From Nageia nagi (Eukaryota > Pinophyta), in NCBI GenBank assembly GCA_050084985.1, contig JBITNC010000001.1, positions 52,204,001 through 52,268,000 of the forward strand: 64,000 nt of DNA, given 5' to 3'. Made by a program: the position numbers and the translations under genes. Every line of letters starts with the position of its first letter. Position 1 is the first letter of the stretch. Under the pieces are notes generated by a model, which worked only from the letters and a program-made list of their open reading frames with translations, was not told the origin of the DNA and searched no databases. This document shows, in pieces, positions 22,743 to 35,084 of this stretch.

Positions 22743-23534
22743 TGACACCTAAAAGTGATTCCCTTAATACTATCCCACTTAGGTGAAACTTACATACATA
22801 TTTAATCATATTTTACCTTATTATCACATATTAATTAGGTTTTATTCTTATGTTTTATGTTAGGTACATCAAGTAGCTTCAACTAATATTCAAGGGGTCA
22901 AATGGTGAATCACATTTGATATAAATGTAAGTATCTCTAAAATAGGGAAATCATGTCAATATCACATATCAATATTTGGTACCCTATACTTGGATATTTA
23001 TAAATGTTTCCTATTAAGATTGGAAACTTGTTATCACTCAAGAAAATATCTATCATCCATTTCTATAATAACATGCTTGGTTCAACTTGTCATCATCTCT
23101 GTTGTCATCAATCCTTATTAGTGAACCTCATTCTTCAAGAAAATTTGTGTTTGCATTGATATCCATGCCCATGTTGACATCCATGATCTTGTTGAGCTTT
23201 CAGATACTAGCTCCCATGCTAGCATTCCTTCTACAGTTGGCCTTGGGGTTCACATAGCAAGGTCATCTATCTTTGACAAGTTCATACATCATATTCTTAA
23301 CATTGATATAGGTAAGGACACACATGTATTTATATTTCACTAGATTCCTTTATCTTCAGTACATGTAGTTGCATTTTACATCTTAACATCAATATGATTT
23401 TATTATTGCACTATTGAATTACCTTTTTCATGTATGTATCAGTTAATTAGCTTAGGTTCATCATATAATAAATGTTTATGTGCTTTTAGTTCATTTATAA
23501 GTAAAACCTAGGTGTATCAAAACACATTTCAACA
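22743..23534 (+). mobile_element. 5' LTR of gypsy D
   Basis: Aligns along its length with 30705-31427. It ends ACATTTCAACA, followed by TATTGGTGTCCA, which resembles the primer site of gypsy A. The first bases (expected TGTGT) are blurred into the flanking T-run. Confidence 0.85.
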
Positions 23535-23636
23535 TATTGGTGTCCACATTTTATAGTATTTTATTTCTCTACATTAGGATAAGAATGTAAGTACTGTCAA
23601 ACCTACCTATATTTTACATCAAAAACCCTAGCATTA

Positions 23637-24830
23637 TTGGTTTTATTTTATCTAGATTTAATGAATGTGATAGAAATGGTGAGTATGACTCCCAAATTCT
23701 TGACCAAATTGATGGAAATGCCCAAGTTTCAAGTTCTAATTATGAAATCATCTACCCCAATAGTCCAAATTACCACTCATATTAGTGAGGACACTGCCAT
23801 TAGTGCCAATGCTAACAATAGTGCAAATACTAGGAATCATGCATCCAATTCAAGAAATTTCATCCATGAAGATTTCAAACATCTCAAGTCTCAAGTTGCA
23901 CATTTTAAATAGTCATAAACAAACAAAGGTCCATTTAGCATGGAATCAACAAATTACCTAGCATAATTCAATACACTCCTTGTTGGTACAAATAAGGATC
24001 CCAATTTTGAAAAGTTTAATGGTGAGACTAATCCTATTACTCATATTCAAGGTTTTGAATACATTTAGAGCTTAAATGTGGTGTTAATGAGCATTTAAAA
24101 AAAAATACTTTTCTATGAGCTTGATTAGTGAAGCTTGAAATTGGTTTCATAGCTTGGAACTAGGTTCCATAACATCTTATCAATAATTGAAGAATCAATT
24201 CTAGGCTCACTTCAAGGGAAAATGGAGAGGTTGTACAAATTTGCTCCTAGATTCATCAAACTTTGTAGGTCCATTAAATAAAAGGTGAAATAAAGCTTCA
24301 TTTCAAAGGTATTCCTTGAAAACATTCATCTTGTTCTTGGCAAAAAAGGGCTTGAGCATATTAGTGGTTCATTTATGCATATGGTTCATTTTGTTATTGA
24401 GAACTAAGAATTCTTAGTAAGGTATAATTTTCTTAAGCATACATCATGCTCCTCCAACAAATATAATGGTAGGAAGCCCTATAAAAAAAGGATGATAATT
24501 TAGTTAATGATGTTGAACCATCTCACCAAGAAAAACCTAAGGATAGAAAATGAGCTAAAGATATGTATCCATTTCCTGTAAACCCTAACCAAATGTTTGA
24601 ATACTACTTAAATAAGGGTTTAATAAAAAGAATTGAAGGAAAGGAATATGGACCTAATAATGAGTAACTTAGTTGGTATAGGTATAATCAATTTTGTAAA
24701 TATCATCAAATCAAATGGCATAATACAATAGTTTGCTATGTTTTGATAAATAAATGATAACACTTATTGGATAGTGGTACATTTTCATATGAAAATGATG
24801 TACTCAAGACTTATCTTCCATTGACATGGT
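23637..24830 (+). pseudogene. gag: Gypsy D gag region
   Basis: The 23637-23912 frame encodes an Asn/Ser/Thr-rich N-terminal part ending FIHEDFKHLKSQVAHFK. From 24000 the frame reads NKDPNFEKFNGETNPITHIQGFEY, the start of a capsid domain, then decays. Near 24560 MYPFPVNPNQMFEYYLNKG and FCKYHQIKWHNT follow, the conserved gag C-terminal stretch with a Cys/His remnant. Many stops. Confidence 0.65.
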
Positions 24831-25031
24831 AAATATTATTATCTATGATGATAATGGTGAACCTATTGGGTTTGATGATGAATTTAGTGTAAAGGCAGAT
24901 TCAGATGCATATTCAAATTTGGAATAAACATGCAATGCAACAACATGATCAAAGAAAGATATTCCTAACCTGATTTTTTTTTCAAAAGAGGTACCTTATT
25001 AATCTTCTCTTAAGGAAAAGAGGAAAGACAA

Positions 25032-25770
25032 ATGCAAAAAATTATCTTGCAAAATCTTAAAAATAAAAATGCTAAAATCAATTTTCTTGAATTATTTGAG
25101 ATATCTAAAGAGCATAGACTAGCCTTATTCAAACTTCTTAGTGATATTGATGTTGATACAAATATTTCTACTAGATCATTAGTAGGAATAATTAGTTTTT
25201 TCAAGAATGCTATCACATTTATTGAATATGAAATTCCTAATGATTATATCATTGATAAATGCTTATCAATTCATGTATGTGTAAAGCTACTAGGTAAAAC
25301 AATCAAGCATGAATTTGTAAATGTTGTTGCAGGCTTAAACATTTGTTTCATTGAATTCCTCAAGAATTTTGGAGATAAGTTAATGCTAAAATTTGTATGA
25401 AAGAACTACAAGATCATAGTATATAATAGTGATAGTAAAGCATATGTTTCACATATCATGTTACCTATTCAATTGGGACCAAATATAGTATAATTTATGA
25501 CCTATGTGCTATAAAATAAGCTTCCTTATGACATCATCCTTGGGATATTGTAGATACATCCTATGAGGTTTATACCATCTACATTAAATAAATTGGTTAA
25601 ATTTAACTGTGATGAACAAGAATATGTAGTTGAAGCAATGGATGAAAATCTAAACATGATTGTAGAAGTTGGGAAAACTATAGTCCCATACTAAAATGTT
25701 GAAATCCATGAGGCTAATGGTGAAGATAGTGAGGAAGATGAAGAGGATAATGATATTATTTAGCTATACA
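25032..25770 (+). pseudogene. pro: Gypsy D protease region
   Basis: An open 122-codon frame (25032-25400) includes INFLELFEISKEHRLALFKL and NDYIIDKCLSIHVCVKLLGK, related to the gypsy A protease frame. The catalytic motif position reads EFVNVVAGLNICF, so the D-T-G is gone. After the stop at 25400 the frame continues as LPYDIILGIL and HPMRFIPSTLNKLVKF, the C-terminal protease box, then an acidic tail to about 25770. Confidence 0.7.
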
Positions 25771-26560
25771 AATAAATACGTATTGGAAAATATGCCTTAG
25801 TTAGAAGGTTTTTGAAGAAGATATCAATTAACTAGGTAAATATCAAAGCTAAGGATGACTAGAATTCATGCCAGCATTAGCACCCATGCTCATCCTAGTA
25901 CCTATGCTACCTTCATTATTGCAAATGCAATCAAGATTAATCATAGTTTGAATAATATGATGTTAGGATGATATTGTACAATACTGACACTTTAGAATTA
26001 GATTTATAATGAGATAAGAAAACAACAAAGTGGAAACCTATCTAAATTCAATAAAAAACCAATCATATAAGGTTTCATGCACCTTTGATATCACAATACA
26101 TGGAATCCAAAAAATACAAAGGTTAAGACCTTGGTAGATATGAATAGGAATCGAAGAATTACCTATCAAGATATTTGAGTCAAATGAAGGCAAGATGTGG
26201 CCTAGGAACAAATAAGGTAAATCAAAATAACTTGATCTCTTACAATAATTATGAAGATTTGAAATATAATACCAGTTGTAGTTAGTCAACATGGTTGATT
26301 TATCATCAAAAATAAAGGGAAAATCTTCTACAAAAACTAGTGCCCCATGCTAGCTCAATGCTCATGCTAACCCTAGCACTCGCATTAATAAAATAGATCA
26401 TGAATCCTCTTATCCTATGCTTGATAGTATAGTTTCTAGGTCTATTGATATGTTTAAAATTGATGATGTACTCTTGAACATGCTAGGAGCATGACTAGAG
26501 TGCAAATCATTCCACCCCAAGAGGCAAGGTAAGGTTACTTATCATCTGGATTCCTATTTT
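25771..26560 (+). other. Gypsy D protease-RT spacer
   Basis: No domain seen. It contains two occurrences of a GCTAGCACC-CATGCTA-like word cluster (about 25870-25920 and 26341-26390) that also occurs in both LTRs and near 29690. Confidence 0.45.
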
Positions 26561-27540
26561 GGAGAGGAGATGAAGGACATAGCAAGATTGGGCCACTACC
26601 TAATATATCTCAACATGGTGATGAGATACCATGGTTAAATGAGCCTCATATGGAGATAAACATTGCTACAAAAGAGGTACCAAATATTATTCATATTGGA
26701 TGAATCATTGGGAAGGATAAGAAAATATATTATTAGTTCCTAATAGAGTTCAAGGACATATTTTCTTGGTATTATAATGATGTGATAGGCCTAGAACCAA
26801 CCTTTATGACTATTAATTTGATGGTACATGAAGGTGGCAAACCTATATAATAGAAAAGTAAACCAATGCATCCAAAGCACTCTTTGTTATTCAAGAAGGA
26901 GATTGATAAATATCATAAAGAAGGATTAATTGAACCCATTTACTACTCACCTTGGTTAGCCAACATTGTTTTGGCTTTGAATCTAAATGGAGAAATCATA
27001 TGTTGTACAAATTTCAAGGATTTGAATAAGACTTTTCTAAAATATAACTTTTCATTTCCACACATTGATACAATTTTGGACTCTATAGTAAGACATGAGA
27101 TGTTATCATTCATGGATGGTTTCTCAGGATATAATCAAATTAGGATCAATGAATAAGATTAGCATTTAAGATATCCTTCACCAAACCTTGGGGGGTATTT
27201 TGTTGGGTATTCATACCCTTTGGTCTAAAAATGCAAGGAAACATATCAAAGAGAAATGATAATTATGTTTCATGACCTTATTCATAAATTAGTTGAAGTT
27301 TATGCTGATAATATTCTTGCTAAGTCAACTAAGAAGGAAAATTATTTAGAGTACTTAAGAGTCATTTTTGAAAGGATGAGACAATTAAACCTAAAGCTAA
27401 ATCCTAAGAAGTGTATCTTTGGGGTTTCTAGTGGAAAATTATTGGGTTACATCATATCTAGAAGAGGTATAGAGATAGATCCCAAGAACATTAAAGCTAT
27501 CATGGATATGCTTCTATCAAGAAATATTAGTTAGCTTAGA
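26561..27540 (+). pseudogene. pol: Gypsy D reverse transcriptase
   Basis: The linker reads FKDIFSWYYNDVIGLEP. The 26866-27156 frame has KKEIDKYHKEGLIEP, NFKDLNKTFLKYNFSFPHID and MLSFMDGFSGYNQI, the fingers and palm. After a broken patch the 27256-27534 frame has VEVYADNILAKS, where the usual YVDD box is YADN, then LNLKLNPKKCIFGV, KLLGYIISRRGIEIDP and KAIMDM. Motif order is complete but the second catalytic Asp is lost. The PHIDT and LSFMDGFSGYNQI words fit the Tat branch. Confidence 0.88.
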
Positions 27541-28030
27541 AGTCTTGAAGGAATTTACTAGCAGTCAAGAATTTTATGGCTCAATTAGTAGATAGGATAG
27601 CTTTTTTCCCTCACTTTCTCAAGAAGGAAAATCAATTCATATGGATAAAAGAGTGTAAAAACTCATTTGAGAACATCAAGAGTTACTTACGTATTCATCA
27701 TATTTTACACCTAGTTGATCACATCAATCATTTATACTTATAAATTTTAGCTACATCCAATGCTATTGGGATATTCCTTATGCAATTGGACAATGAAAAT
27801 ATGGAAAGGGTTGTATACTACTTATCAAAGACACTACAGAACATAAATCTCAACTACACACCTATTGAGAAGTTGTGTTATGTCATAGTCTACACAACTC
27901 AAAAATTGAGGCATTACATGATCACTAACACTACTTTCATTGTGGCTTAAGCTAATCCACTAAGGTATTTACAATCAAAATTATAATTGCAAGAAGACCA
28001 ACCAAATGGATCATAGAACTTTAAGAGTTT
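27541..28030 (+). pseudogene. pol: Gypsy D RNase H remnant
   Basis: Split over frames but legible: ATSNAIGIFLMQLD, VYYLSKTLQNINLNYTPIEKLCYV, LRHYMITNTTFIVA and NPLRYLQ. These are the standard strands and helices of the RNase H following gypsy RT. No second RNase H was recognised between here and integrase, where 28031-28330 is unreadable. Confidence 0.7.
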
Positions 28031-28339
28031 GATCTTCTTTACACAAGACAAAAAATAATCAAAAAATAGGTTATAGCTAATATGTTTGCAATAATACTAT
28101 GTGATGAAAATAGTAATAAAAATGATCTTGTGGTACTAGTTGAGCATTGTGAGGATAAGACATGGATAGTATTTTTTATGGCTCCAAATATTTGCAAGGG
28201 AATGGGCCAAGAATTGTGCTTGTATCTCCTGAAGGTGGTATGATTCTTATGGCTTACATAAGCTATTAATACTAGGATATTATTAGCCATTTATGGAAAA
28301 GGATTACATTTTACATGTTTAAAAATGTCAAAAATATCA

Positions 28340-29270
28340 AAAGCATGCTATCTTGAAATAAGCTCCTTCAAGTAAATTAGCAATAATGACATCACCTTGG
28401 CCTCTTGCTATTTGGGCCTTAGATTTAATTGGTGTTATAAATCCCAAATCTAGTGAAGGAAACAAATTCATCCTAGTTTCTACAAAATACTTAACAAAAT
28501 GGGCTAAGGTTATGCTCTTGAAATTCTCCAAAGTCCTCAAATTATGAAATTCATGAGTAAAACCATCATTTCTAGATTTGATGTTCCATCTCATGTCATC
28601 AAGGATAATGGTAATAACTTTAGAAGCAAGCAAGTTATATAATTTTGCAAAAAATTTAAAATCAAGAAAAGGTTTTTATCAACCTAATATCCACAAGGAA
28701 ATGGATAAGAAGAAACGAACAAGATAATTATCAATACATTATACAAGATAGTCAAGAAAAATCACAAAGATTGGCATTCATAACTTATATATGCATTATA
28801 AGAATATAGAATAAGCACCAAATCATCTACAAGTTGTACTCCATTTTCATTAATCTATGGAGATGAGGCAATATTACCATTGAGGTTGAGATACCATCAT
28901 TACAAATGTCTCTAGAAGATATCATAGATTGGGAAGAGTAGTGAAAAATAAGATCAAGTAGCAGAAGGTTTGGATGAAAAGAGATTCCATGCCTTAGAAC
29001 ATCTCAAATATTATCAAAAAATAGCAAAAAAAGCATGTGGCAAGAAGATTGTACCATATGAATTCCAAGTGGATGATCTAGTGCTCAAGGAGAATCATCA
29101 CAAGTCACAAGCTAAGAAATAGGACAAAGGCAAATTTGAGACCAATTGGATTGGTCCTTATATCATTCAGACAAAATATTGAAATAATGCCAAAAAGTTG
29201 GAAATAGTTAATGGGAAAGTTGACAAATTTTCAACCAATGCAAGGCATCTCAATCCCTTTTATGCATGAG
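28340..29270 (+). pseudogene. pol: Gypsy D integrase core and C-terminal part
   Basis: Frame-hopping plus-strand reading: WPLAIWALDLIGVINPK, FILVSTKYLTKWAK, FDVPSHVIKDNGNNF (second catalytic Asp), YPQGNG (before the catalytic Glu, here EETNK), then the tail FQVDDLVLKENH, KFETNWIGPYIIQ and FSTNARHLNPFYA, which ends the polyprotein near 29270. An open minus-strand stretch at 28337-28633 is only the antisense of this. Confidence 0.8.
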
Positions 29271-30691
29271 GGAAGCTTCTCACACATATTCTATATATCA
29301 TCCTTTAGTCACTCATCAATGCAGATGTCAAGTATCAAGATCTTAGCTTTGTTTTTATTTTGTTGAGCTAATGCTTACACTAGCTTTTTGTGTAAAATTC
29401 CTCAATCATACTAGCTCTTGACACTAGTGTTCTTAATATATTTTAGGTTGAAATCAAATTAACAAGGCTCAATAGTCATAGTCAGACCAAATAAACTATT
29501 AGCACCTTTAGAATTCTATTAATAAGTTATCATTTTTTCAAACCAATGACATCAATATAATTAATTATGTAGATGATATCATGGGTAATCCTATGTAGAT
29601 TTTAGTCATCCCACATAGGCTAATCCTATCAGCTCAATCATACCTTAGTCTTCAAAAATTTGTAGGGTCATATTTAATGCAAGGCCTAGCACCTATGCTA
29701 ACTTTCACACCCGCACTAACATGAGCATCTACTCTAACATTTTATTATCAAATCACACTATTAATCATAGGTAAATGCAAGTGTTATTCTCTACTCTCTT
29801 ATCTTTATGGTCATAATCATCTTTTAATCATTTCATGCTTCATTATCATGCTTAGCACATCATGTCCTTATTGGGTGCATGTTAAATAACCATTATTATT
29901 TGATCACTTGGTTGGGACTAAATCAACCATTTTTATTAAGTTAGCTTTATTATTAGGACTAAATTAATCATTAGTATAATGGCCACATTATCACTAGTAC
30001 TATAATCATGCATGATTGGGAAATATGTAAACCAATAAACCCTTAATCACATCTAAGAATGGGGTAGTACCTCATGATGATGATCCTATCATATAGCATG
30101 GTTGGGAAATATTCAAACCATTCATGTCCCTAAGTCATCTTTGCTAGTTGGTCTCAACTAACCTCCATCTTCGAGTCACCTTTTTTGGTTAGATATCAAC
30201 TAACCATCACCATATTGATTTTCTAATTTATATGTTCCATCTAGGAATGGGGCTTGTACCCCATGACAATGTGGACACACCTTTATCATGATTTTATTAT
30301 GTATGCATATAAGAATGAAACATTGTGTATTTTTGTATTTAGTGTTCTCAAGATGATGTATACATATTATGTTTATTTCATCCTTGCTTCATTATTGCTA
30401 TATCATTTTATGAAATGCTATGACATTTTCTCTTACTATTATTGCTATATCTTTTATGTGTACTTGGAACTTTTTTCCTCTCATTTTTAAGTTTCATTCT
30501 TTGCTCTTGGTTGATTCTACTACATGCAAGTCATTACATCTCACAACCAAGGCAAAGAGAAGGAAATATACATCATCAAAATCCTTGATGATATGGATAG
30601 CTAAACCAGGGAAGTGTTAAATTTTTCTTCCTTTTACCTTTACTTTCTTTTAAATCATAATGTTATTTCAAGATTTAATTTTATTATACTT
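29271..30691 (+). other. Noncoding 3' region of gypsy D
   Basis: A 1.4-kb stretch between integrase and the polypurine tract, as is common in Tat elements. It contains an imperfect duplicate of a TCTA(A/G)GAATGGGG word at about 30050 and 30240. Hydrophobic ORFs at 30254-30490 and 30420-30620 look like chance reading of AT-rich DNA. Confidence 0.5.
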
Positions 30692-30704
30692 ACAGAGGAG
30701 GGAA
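30692..30704 (+). promoter_or_regulatory. Polypurine tract of gypsy D
   Basis: CAGAGGAGGGAA directly precedes TGTGTTGACACC, the start of the 3' LTR. Confidence 0.8.
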
Positions 30705-31427
30705 TGTGTTGACACCTAAAAGCAATCCCCTTAACATGGTACCACTTAGGTCCAACTTACACACACATTTAATCATATTTTACTTTATTATCATATATTT
30801 CTCAAGTTGTGTTCTTATGTTTTATGTTAGGTACATTGAGTCAACTTCAACCAATATTCAAAGGATCAAATGGTGAATCATGCTTGATATAAATGTCAGT
30901 ATCTCTAACCTATTAAGATTAGAATCTTGTTATCACTCTCAAGTAAATATCTATTATCCATTTCTATGATTATATGCATAGTTCAACTTATCTTCATCTC
31001 TATTTTCATCGATCCTTATTGGTAAACCTCATTCTTCAGGAATATTCGTGCTCACGCTAACACCTTTTCTTGCATTGAGCTTTTAGAGACTAGCACCCAT
31101 GCTAGTATTCCTTTGCACTTGGCCTTGGGGTTCATATATCAAAGTCATTTATCTTCAACAAGTTCATCTATCATATCCTCGATATCGATACAGGTAAGGA
31201 CACATAGGTATTTATCTTTTACTCAATTCCTTTATCTTTAGTACATGTAGTTGTGTTTTATATCTTAGCATCAATATAATTTCATTATTATGTTATTATG
31301 CTATTGAATTCCCTTATTCATGTGTGTATATATGAATTAATTAGCTTAGGTTCATCATACAATAAATATTTATGTGTTTTTGTTCATTTAAAGATAAACC
31401 CTAGGTGTATCAAAACACATATCAACA
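30705..31427 (+). mobile_element. 3' LTR of gypsy D
   Basis: 723 bp, starts TGTGTTGACACC and ends CATATCAACA. Pairs with the LTR at 22743-23534. Confidence 0.88.
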
Positions 31428-31952
31428 ATTTTTTTTTCTAATGGATAAGAGGATAGAACTAACTTTTAAGATCCTTGAATTCCCTCCAACTTATCATAGC
31501 TAACTCATCATCCATAAAATCTTCCCACCAAACTAGAGCATGTCCTTCTACTTTTAGTATATCTATCTCAACTTTATCCTTATCATCTCCATTCTTTTGC
31601 ACTTGAAAATATAGCTCCATTTTCTTTAGATCAAATTTAGAAGTACATACTAAAATTAGAAAGACATTCTTTTGCATAAAACTCACCAACATTCTTTAGT
31701 TCTAGAATTTCTTTGACAACATTCTAAAGCATTTTTGTAGTATCTAAAATCTCCTTGTAAAATCATCATTCTCTTTGACAATTTCTCTCTAATTTTTGAA
31801 CCAAATTTGTGATCCAATATTTAGGTCTTTGTCAAATATACCACTAAAACATACACTTTGAGATCTAGTTACAAGCATACAAGATAACTATATATACTCT
31901 TGCAACACATATTAATGCATGGTCATTAATCAAAGTCTGCTTTGATACTAAA
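31428..31952 (-). pseudogene. gag: Gypsy C gag, first half, with primer site
   Basis: The open minus-strand stretch 31692-31459 reads DLKKMELYFQVQK, VEIDILKVEGHALVWWEDF and ISWREFKDL, a clear Ty3/gypsy capsid domain. Upstream, minus strand TTTAGTATCAAAGC (31952-31939) is a primer site of the tRNA-iMet type. The gag stops at the edge of gypsy D and resumes at 22738 on the far side. Confidence 0.75.
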
Positions 31953-33250
31953 TGATCTATAATCATGAATAAGTTATCCTTTTTTGGAGTTTCAAATACA
32001 TATTTATTTACTTTTATTTTTTATCAACTAACTTATGCTCTTCTAGGAGAATCTACTAAGTATCTCATTAACATAAAATAAATAAAATAATGTATATATA
32101 AAAATAAGAAATATTTTATGATGGTAAACCCCAATTTGAGGAAACAACTATTTTCCTTTTAGATTTCTTGATTTTGACCAAAATAATGATGTACAATTGT
32201 AATTGGCCTATGTGCTTTTATAAACCTTGAATAACACTTGTAAAAATAGCTCTAGTAGTCATCAAATTCTCTTCATCAATATTCCCCCACTCCAAAATAT
32301 TTCTTAGATGCAAAGCCTTAGTACAATCTAAGAAATGGATACTAGAACAAGTTTACAATGCTTAAACAACCCTCATAATATTCTTAGGGATTTTTTAACA
32401 TTGCTAATTCATCTCCTTAACATCCAAAAGATCTTTATACTTCATCTTTCATCAAGAAAATCTTGTTCATATTCATCTTCCTTCAAAACATGTTCCACCT
32501 ACCCAGCAATGTTGTTGATATTTTTGGTCTGCCCAACAATATTGCCAAACTTAGAATCTATTTTTTCAATCAATTTTGAGTCAATTCAAGGTCAAATTAT
32601 GATCATATATCCTTAGAACCTTTCAAGATGACATCTCACACTTTAAGATATGAATCCCAACATTACTTTGTCTAAACTTTTACCATAACCTAGGGATATA
32701 GTGAAGATCTAGTTAAGTGATCTCACTACAATCCACCAATGTCATCATATTATAGTTCAATAATGGTGTTAAAATATTGAGAGAAGATTTTCCTAAACTT
32801 AAGGAAAAACTCTAATGCCTAAAATTATAAGCTTCAAGATCATTATTTTATTACTCCTAATCTATTTCAATATCAACATTATTCTAGGATATTTTAATTT
32901 TGTTAATTCTAACTTTATCTAGGAGTAGAAAAAGTAGAGCTTAATCTCAATAAGCAAAAACAAGGATATACAGAAAGGAAAATACATGAATATCAGGTTT
33001 AGTTCCAAAAAACCCAAGTTCACTTAGTTAAGAAGAGAATAAAAAAATCATTCAAGTTTTAACAACATAGTAATGACACTAGATATAACATTGATACAAA
33101 TGATTCAAAGTCTAAGCACTTTGGGGGGATCTTCTTAAACTTGAAATGATCATAATGAGATAGTTGACATAGTTTTAGGGTGTATGTGGTATACATAGAT
33201 CATTATTAGAGTGAAATTAAATATTTTATACGAGAAAGTCTATTCCCTTA
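31953..33250 (-). mobile_element. Probable 5' LTR of gypsy C and flank
   Basis: The LTR should begin right behind the primer site; the plus strand reads TGATCTATAATCATG from 31953. No second LTR was found to fix the outer end, so only the inner edge is supported. No gene content recognised. Confidence 0.4.
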
Positions 33251-33854
33251 AAAATTAAGATTATGTATAATCATATAATGTAGTTTCTTAGAAATATATG
33301 CCATGTTCTAAAGAGAAATATGTATCCATGTACTTTTAAGGAATTGAAAGATAAAATTCATACTTTAGGATTAGATTGGCATTGACCAAATAGTGAATCT
33401 AACTAATTTATAAACTTTATTATTTTATTACATTATTTAGTATAGAAATATACTAACAATTATGTTATATAGAACATAATGAATGATTAATTACAAGATA
33501 ATTGATCTTATTTTAAATGATAATTTACTCTAATATTTAATTGTACTTCTAATCATTAGAAATTAAATCACAAGTATTGATAAGTAATAATTATGATATG
33601 TAATGTAATGTCATTAAGAATAATGAAAAATAGTAGTGCTAACATTGATAATAATGTGACAATAATAAAAATCTTGATGATGATAATGATAGTATTCATC
33701 TTAATAATAAAAACAAAAAAACTTTCTAATAGTAAAATGTCATCAAAAATAATAATAATAATAATGAATTATAAAATAATGGTGATACACAATGCTTTCA
33801 ATGTTTATCACATCAGTACCAATATATCATGAATTTAATAGGTCTCCTTATATA
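33251..33854. other. Low-complexity AT-rich stretch
   Basis: Many AAT/ATA runs (for example 33750-33770). A part around 33640-33820 resembles 38190-38310 (CTTGATGA, AATAATAAT, TTCATC, AATAAAAA and TTTATCACATC in the same order), suggesting a dispersed repeat on both sides of BAHD copy 1. Confidence 0.4.
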
Positions 33855-34556
33855 TATAAAAAAGGAAAACTTACCAAAATACCTCTTAATTTATAAAAAT
33901 TACCAAAATACCTCTATAAATTCATAAAATTACCAAAATACCTCTATAAGTTCATGAAATTACCAAAATACCCTTATAAGTTCATGAAAATTACCAAAAT
34001 ATTTTTAAATTTATGAATTAAAAATGAAAAATATTTTAATACTTTAATGAAAAATAAAATAATGATTGTAATATTTCATTCTATTTATTTATTATTTAGA
34101 AAATTGAATACTTTTAATTTATTGTAATAAAAATTCATTGCAAAATTCACATCTTACATACCAATTGAATCTAAAAGACTATCATATCATATTAACATAT
34201 ATTTCTTTAAAAAATTTATAATTTAAAAAAATATATTTTATTTATTTATTATTTTAAAAAAAAAACATAACTCTTCAATTTTTTCAATTGATATAAGAAT
34301 TATATTTATTTTAATTTATATTTATTTATTTATTTAAAAAAAATTTATAAATTTATTGGATCATTTTAATAAATTTTTTTTTTACGTTCTACTCACTATG
34401 ATTTCATATAATTAAAAATATACTAAAAATTTAAAAATAGTTTGGTAATTTTTAAAGATTAAAAGGTATTTTGGTAATTTCATGAACTTGTAAAGGTTGT
34501 TGGTTGAGTTGATCATGTGTTGATTTTGCTGAGCTTTCCCTTTATATATATATATA
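33855..34556. mobile_element. MITE-like element with inverted ends and 31-bp repeats
   Basis: The left end has TATATATATAAAAAAGGAAAA; the right end, reversed, reads TATATATATAAAGGGAAAGC. Inside the left end the unit TTACCAAAATACCTCTATAA recurs about five times at 31-33-bp steps (33870-34015). At the right (about 34437-34490) the same unit is found twice in inverted orientation (GGTATTTTGGTAA). No ORF between. This fits a small nonautonomous DNA transposon with subterminal repeats; superfamily not assignable. Confidence 0.6.
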
Positions 34557-34600
34557 TATACAGCTATGTAATAACCTACTAAAAACTGTTCATCCTATAA

Positions 34601-34731
34601 TCAGTTGATCTCCCAGTGAACATTAATATGATTTTCGTTTACCTTTAATTATATATTATATATTAAAATATATAATATATAAAAAGCACGATTCTCGGGG
34701 AATCGTAGTTACGCTGGGAGAATCAACTCTA
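34601..34731. repeat. 130-bp imperfect palindrome
   Basis: Arms begin AGTTGATCTCCCAG (34601 on) and, reversed, AGTTGATTCTCCCAG (to 34731). They meet at a near-perfect TA-rich stem (TATATATTATATATT with a short loop around 34660-34680). The middle of the arms has diverged. Inside the right arm is a second small hairpin, ACGATTC-TCGGG-GAATCGT (about 34687-34705). It could form a strong cruciform; a foldback element or MITE is likely. Confidence 0.7.
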
Positions 34732-35084
34732 CTATCGTTCGTCAAAGTCAATCTGACGTGCGTGAAGTGAAGATAAATGCCCAGAAAGTTTGTCCGTCAT
34801 CAGATTAGTACTATCAACGGTTAGGGTTGACAAGAAATTCTATACTCTTAGAATTATTTAGTTGGTAAAAAAAAATGTTTATCAAGTGGAAATTTAATCA
34901 ATTAACGAAGGACAGTTTTTAGATTTTAGATTTAAAGGTAGAATAGTTTTTAAATTTAATGGTGAAAATTTAAAACGGATTAGCATTTAGATTTGAAATT
35001 GGAGGTAGTAGATTGAGAGAAGACAATTCCAACCTCAAGCATCAAGATCTTCCTCATTTTAAAGAATTATGTCGACAAAGAGGA
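34732..35084. other. No gene; AT-rich flank of the BAHD island
   Basis: No ORF or repeat recognised. Confidence 0.4.

Larger units (their letters stand above)
22739..31427 (+). mobile_element. Ty3/gypsy (Tat-like) element D, near complete
   Basis: Plus-strand order: LTR (about 22743-23534), gag (about 23.64-24.8 kb), protease (25.03-25.77), RT (26.6-27.54), RNase H (27.7-28.0), integrase (28.34-29.27), a noncoding stretch, polypurine tract (30692-30704) and LTR (30705-31427). LTRs begin GACACCTAAAAG and end CAACA. Flanks share an ATTTT word, a plausible 5-bp target duplication, though it lies in a T-run. The LTRs differ by many changes and several indels (the left one holds about 65 bp missing from the right), so the insertion is old. 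All ORFs are broken. Confidence 0.85.

Noticed and set aside
28337-28633. 98-codon minus-strand ORF
   Set aside because: Antisense of the gypsy D integrase core, which is recognisable on the plus strand.
30254-30620. Hydrophobic plus-strand ORFs as a membrane or envelope-like protein of gypsy D
   Set aside because: Composition is what AT-rich DNA gives by chance (Tyr, Phe, Ile, Leu). There are two overlapping frames and no signal peptide or motif pattern.
33593-33832. 79-codon plus-strand ORF
   Set aside because: Low-complexity Ile/Met/Lys/Asn translation of AAT and ATA runs.
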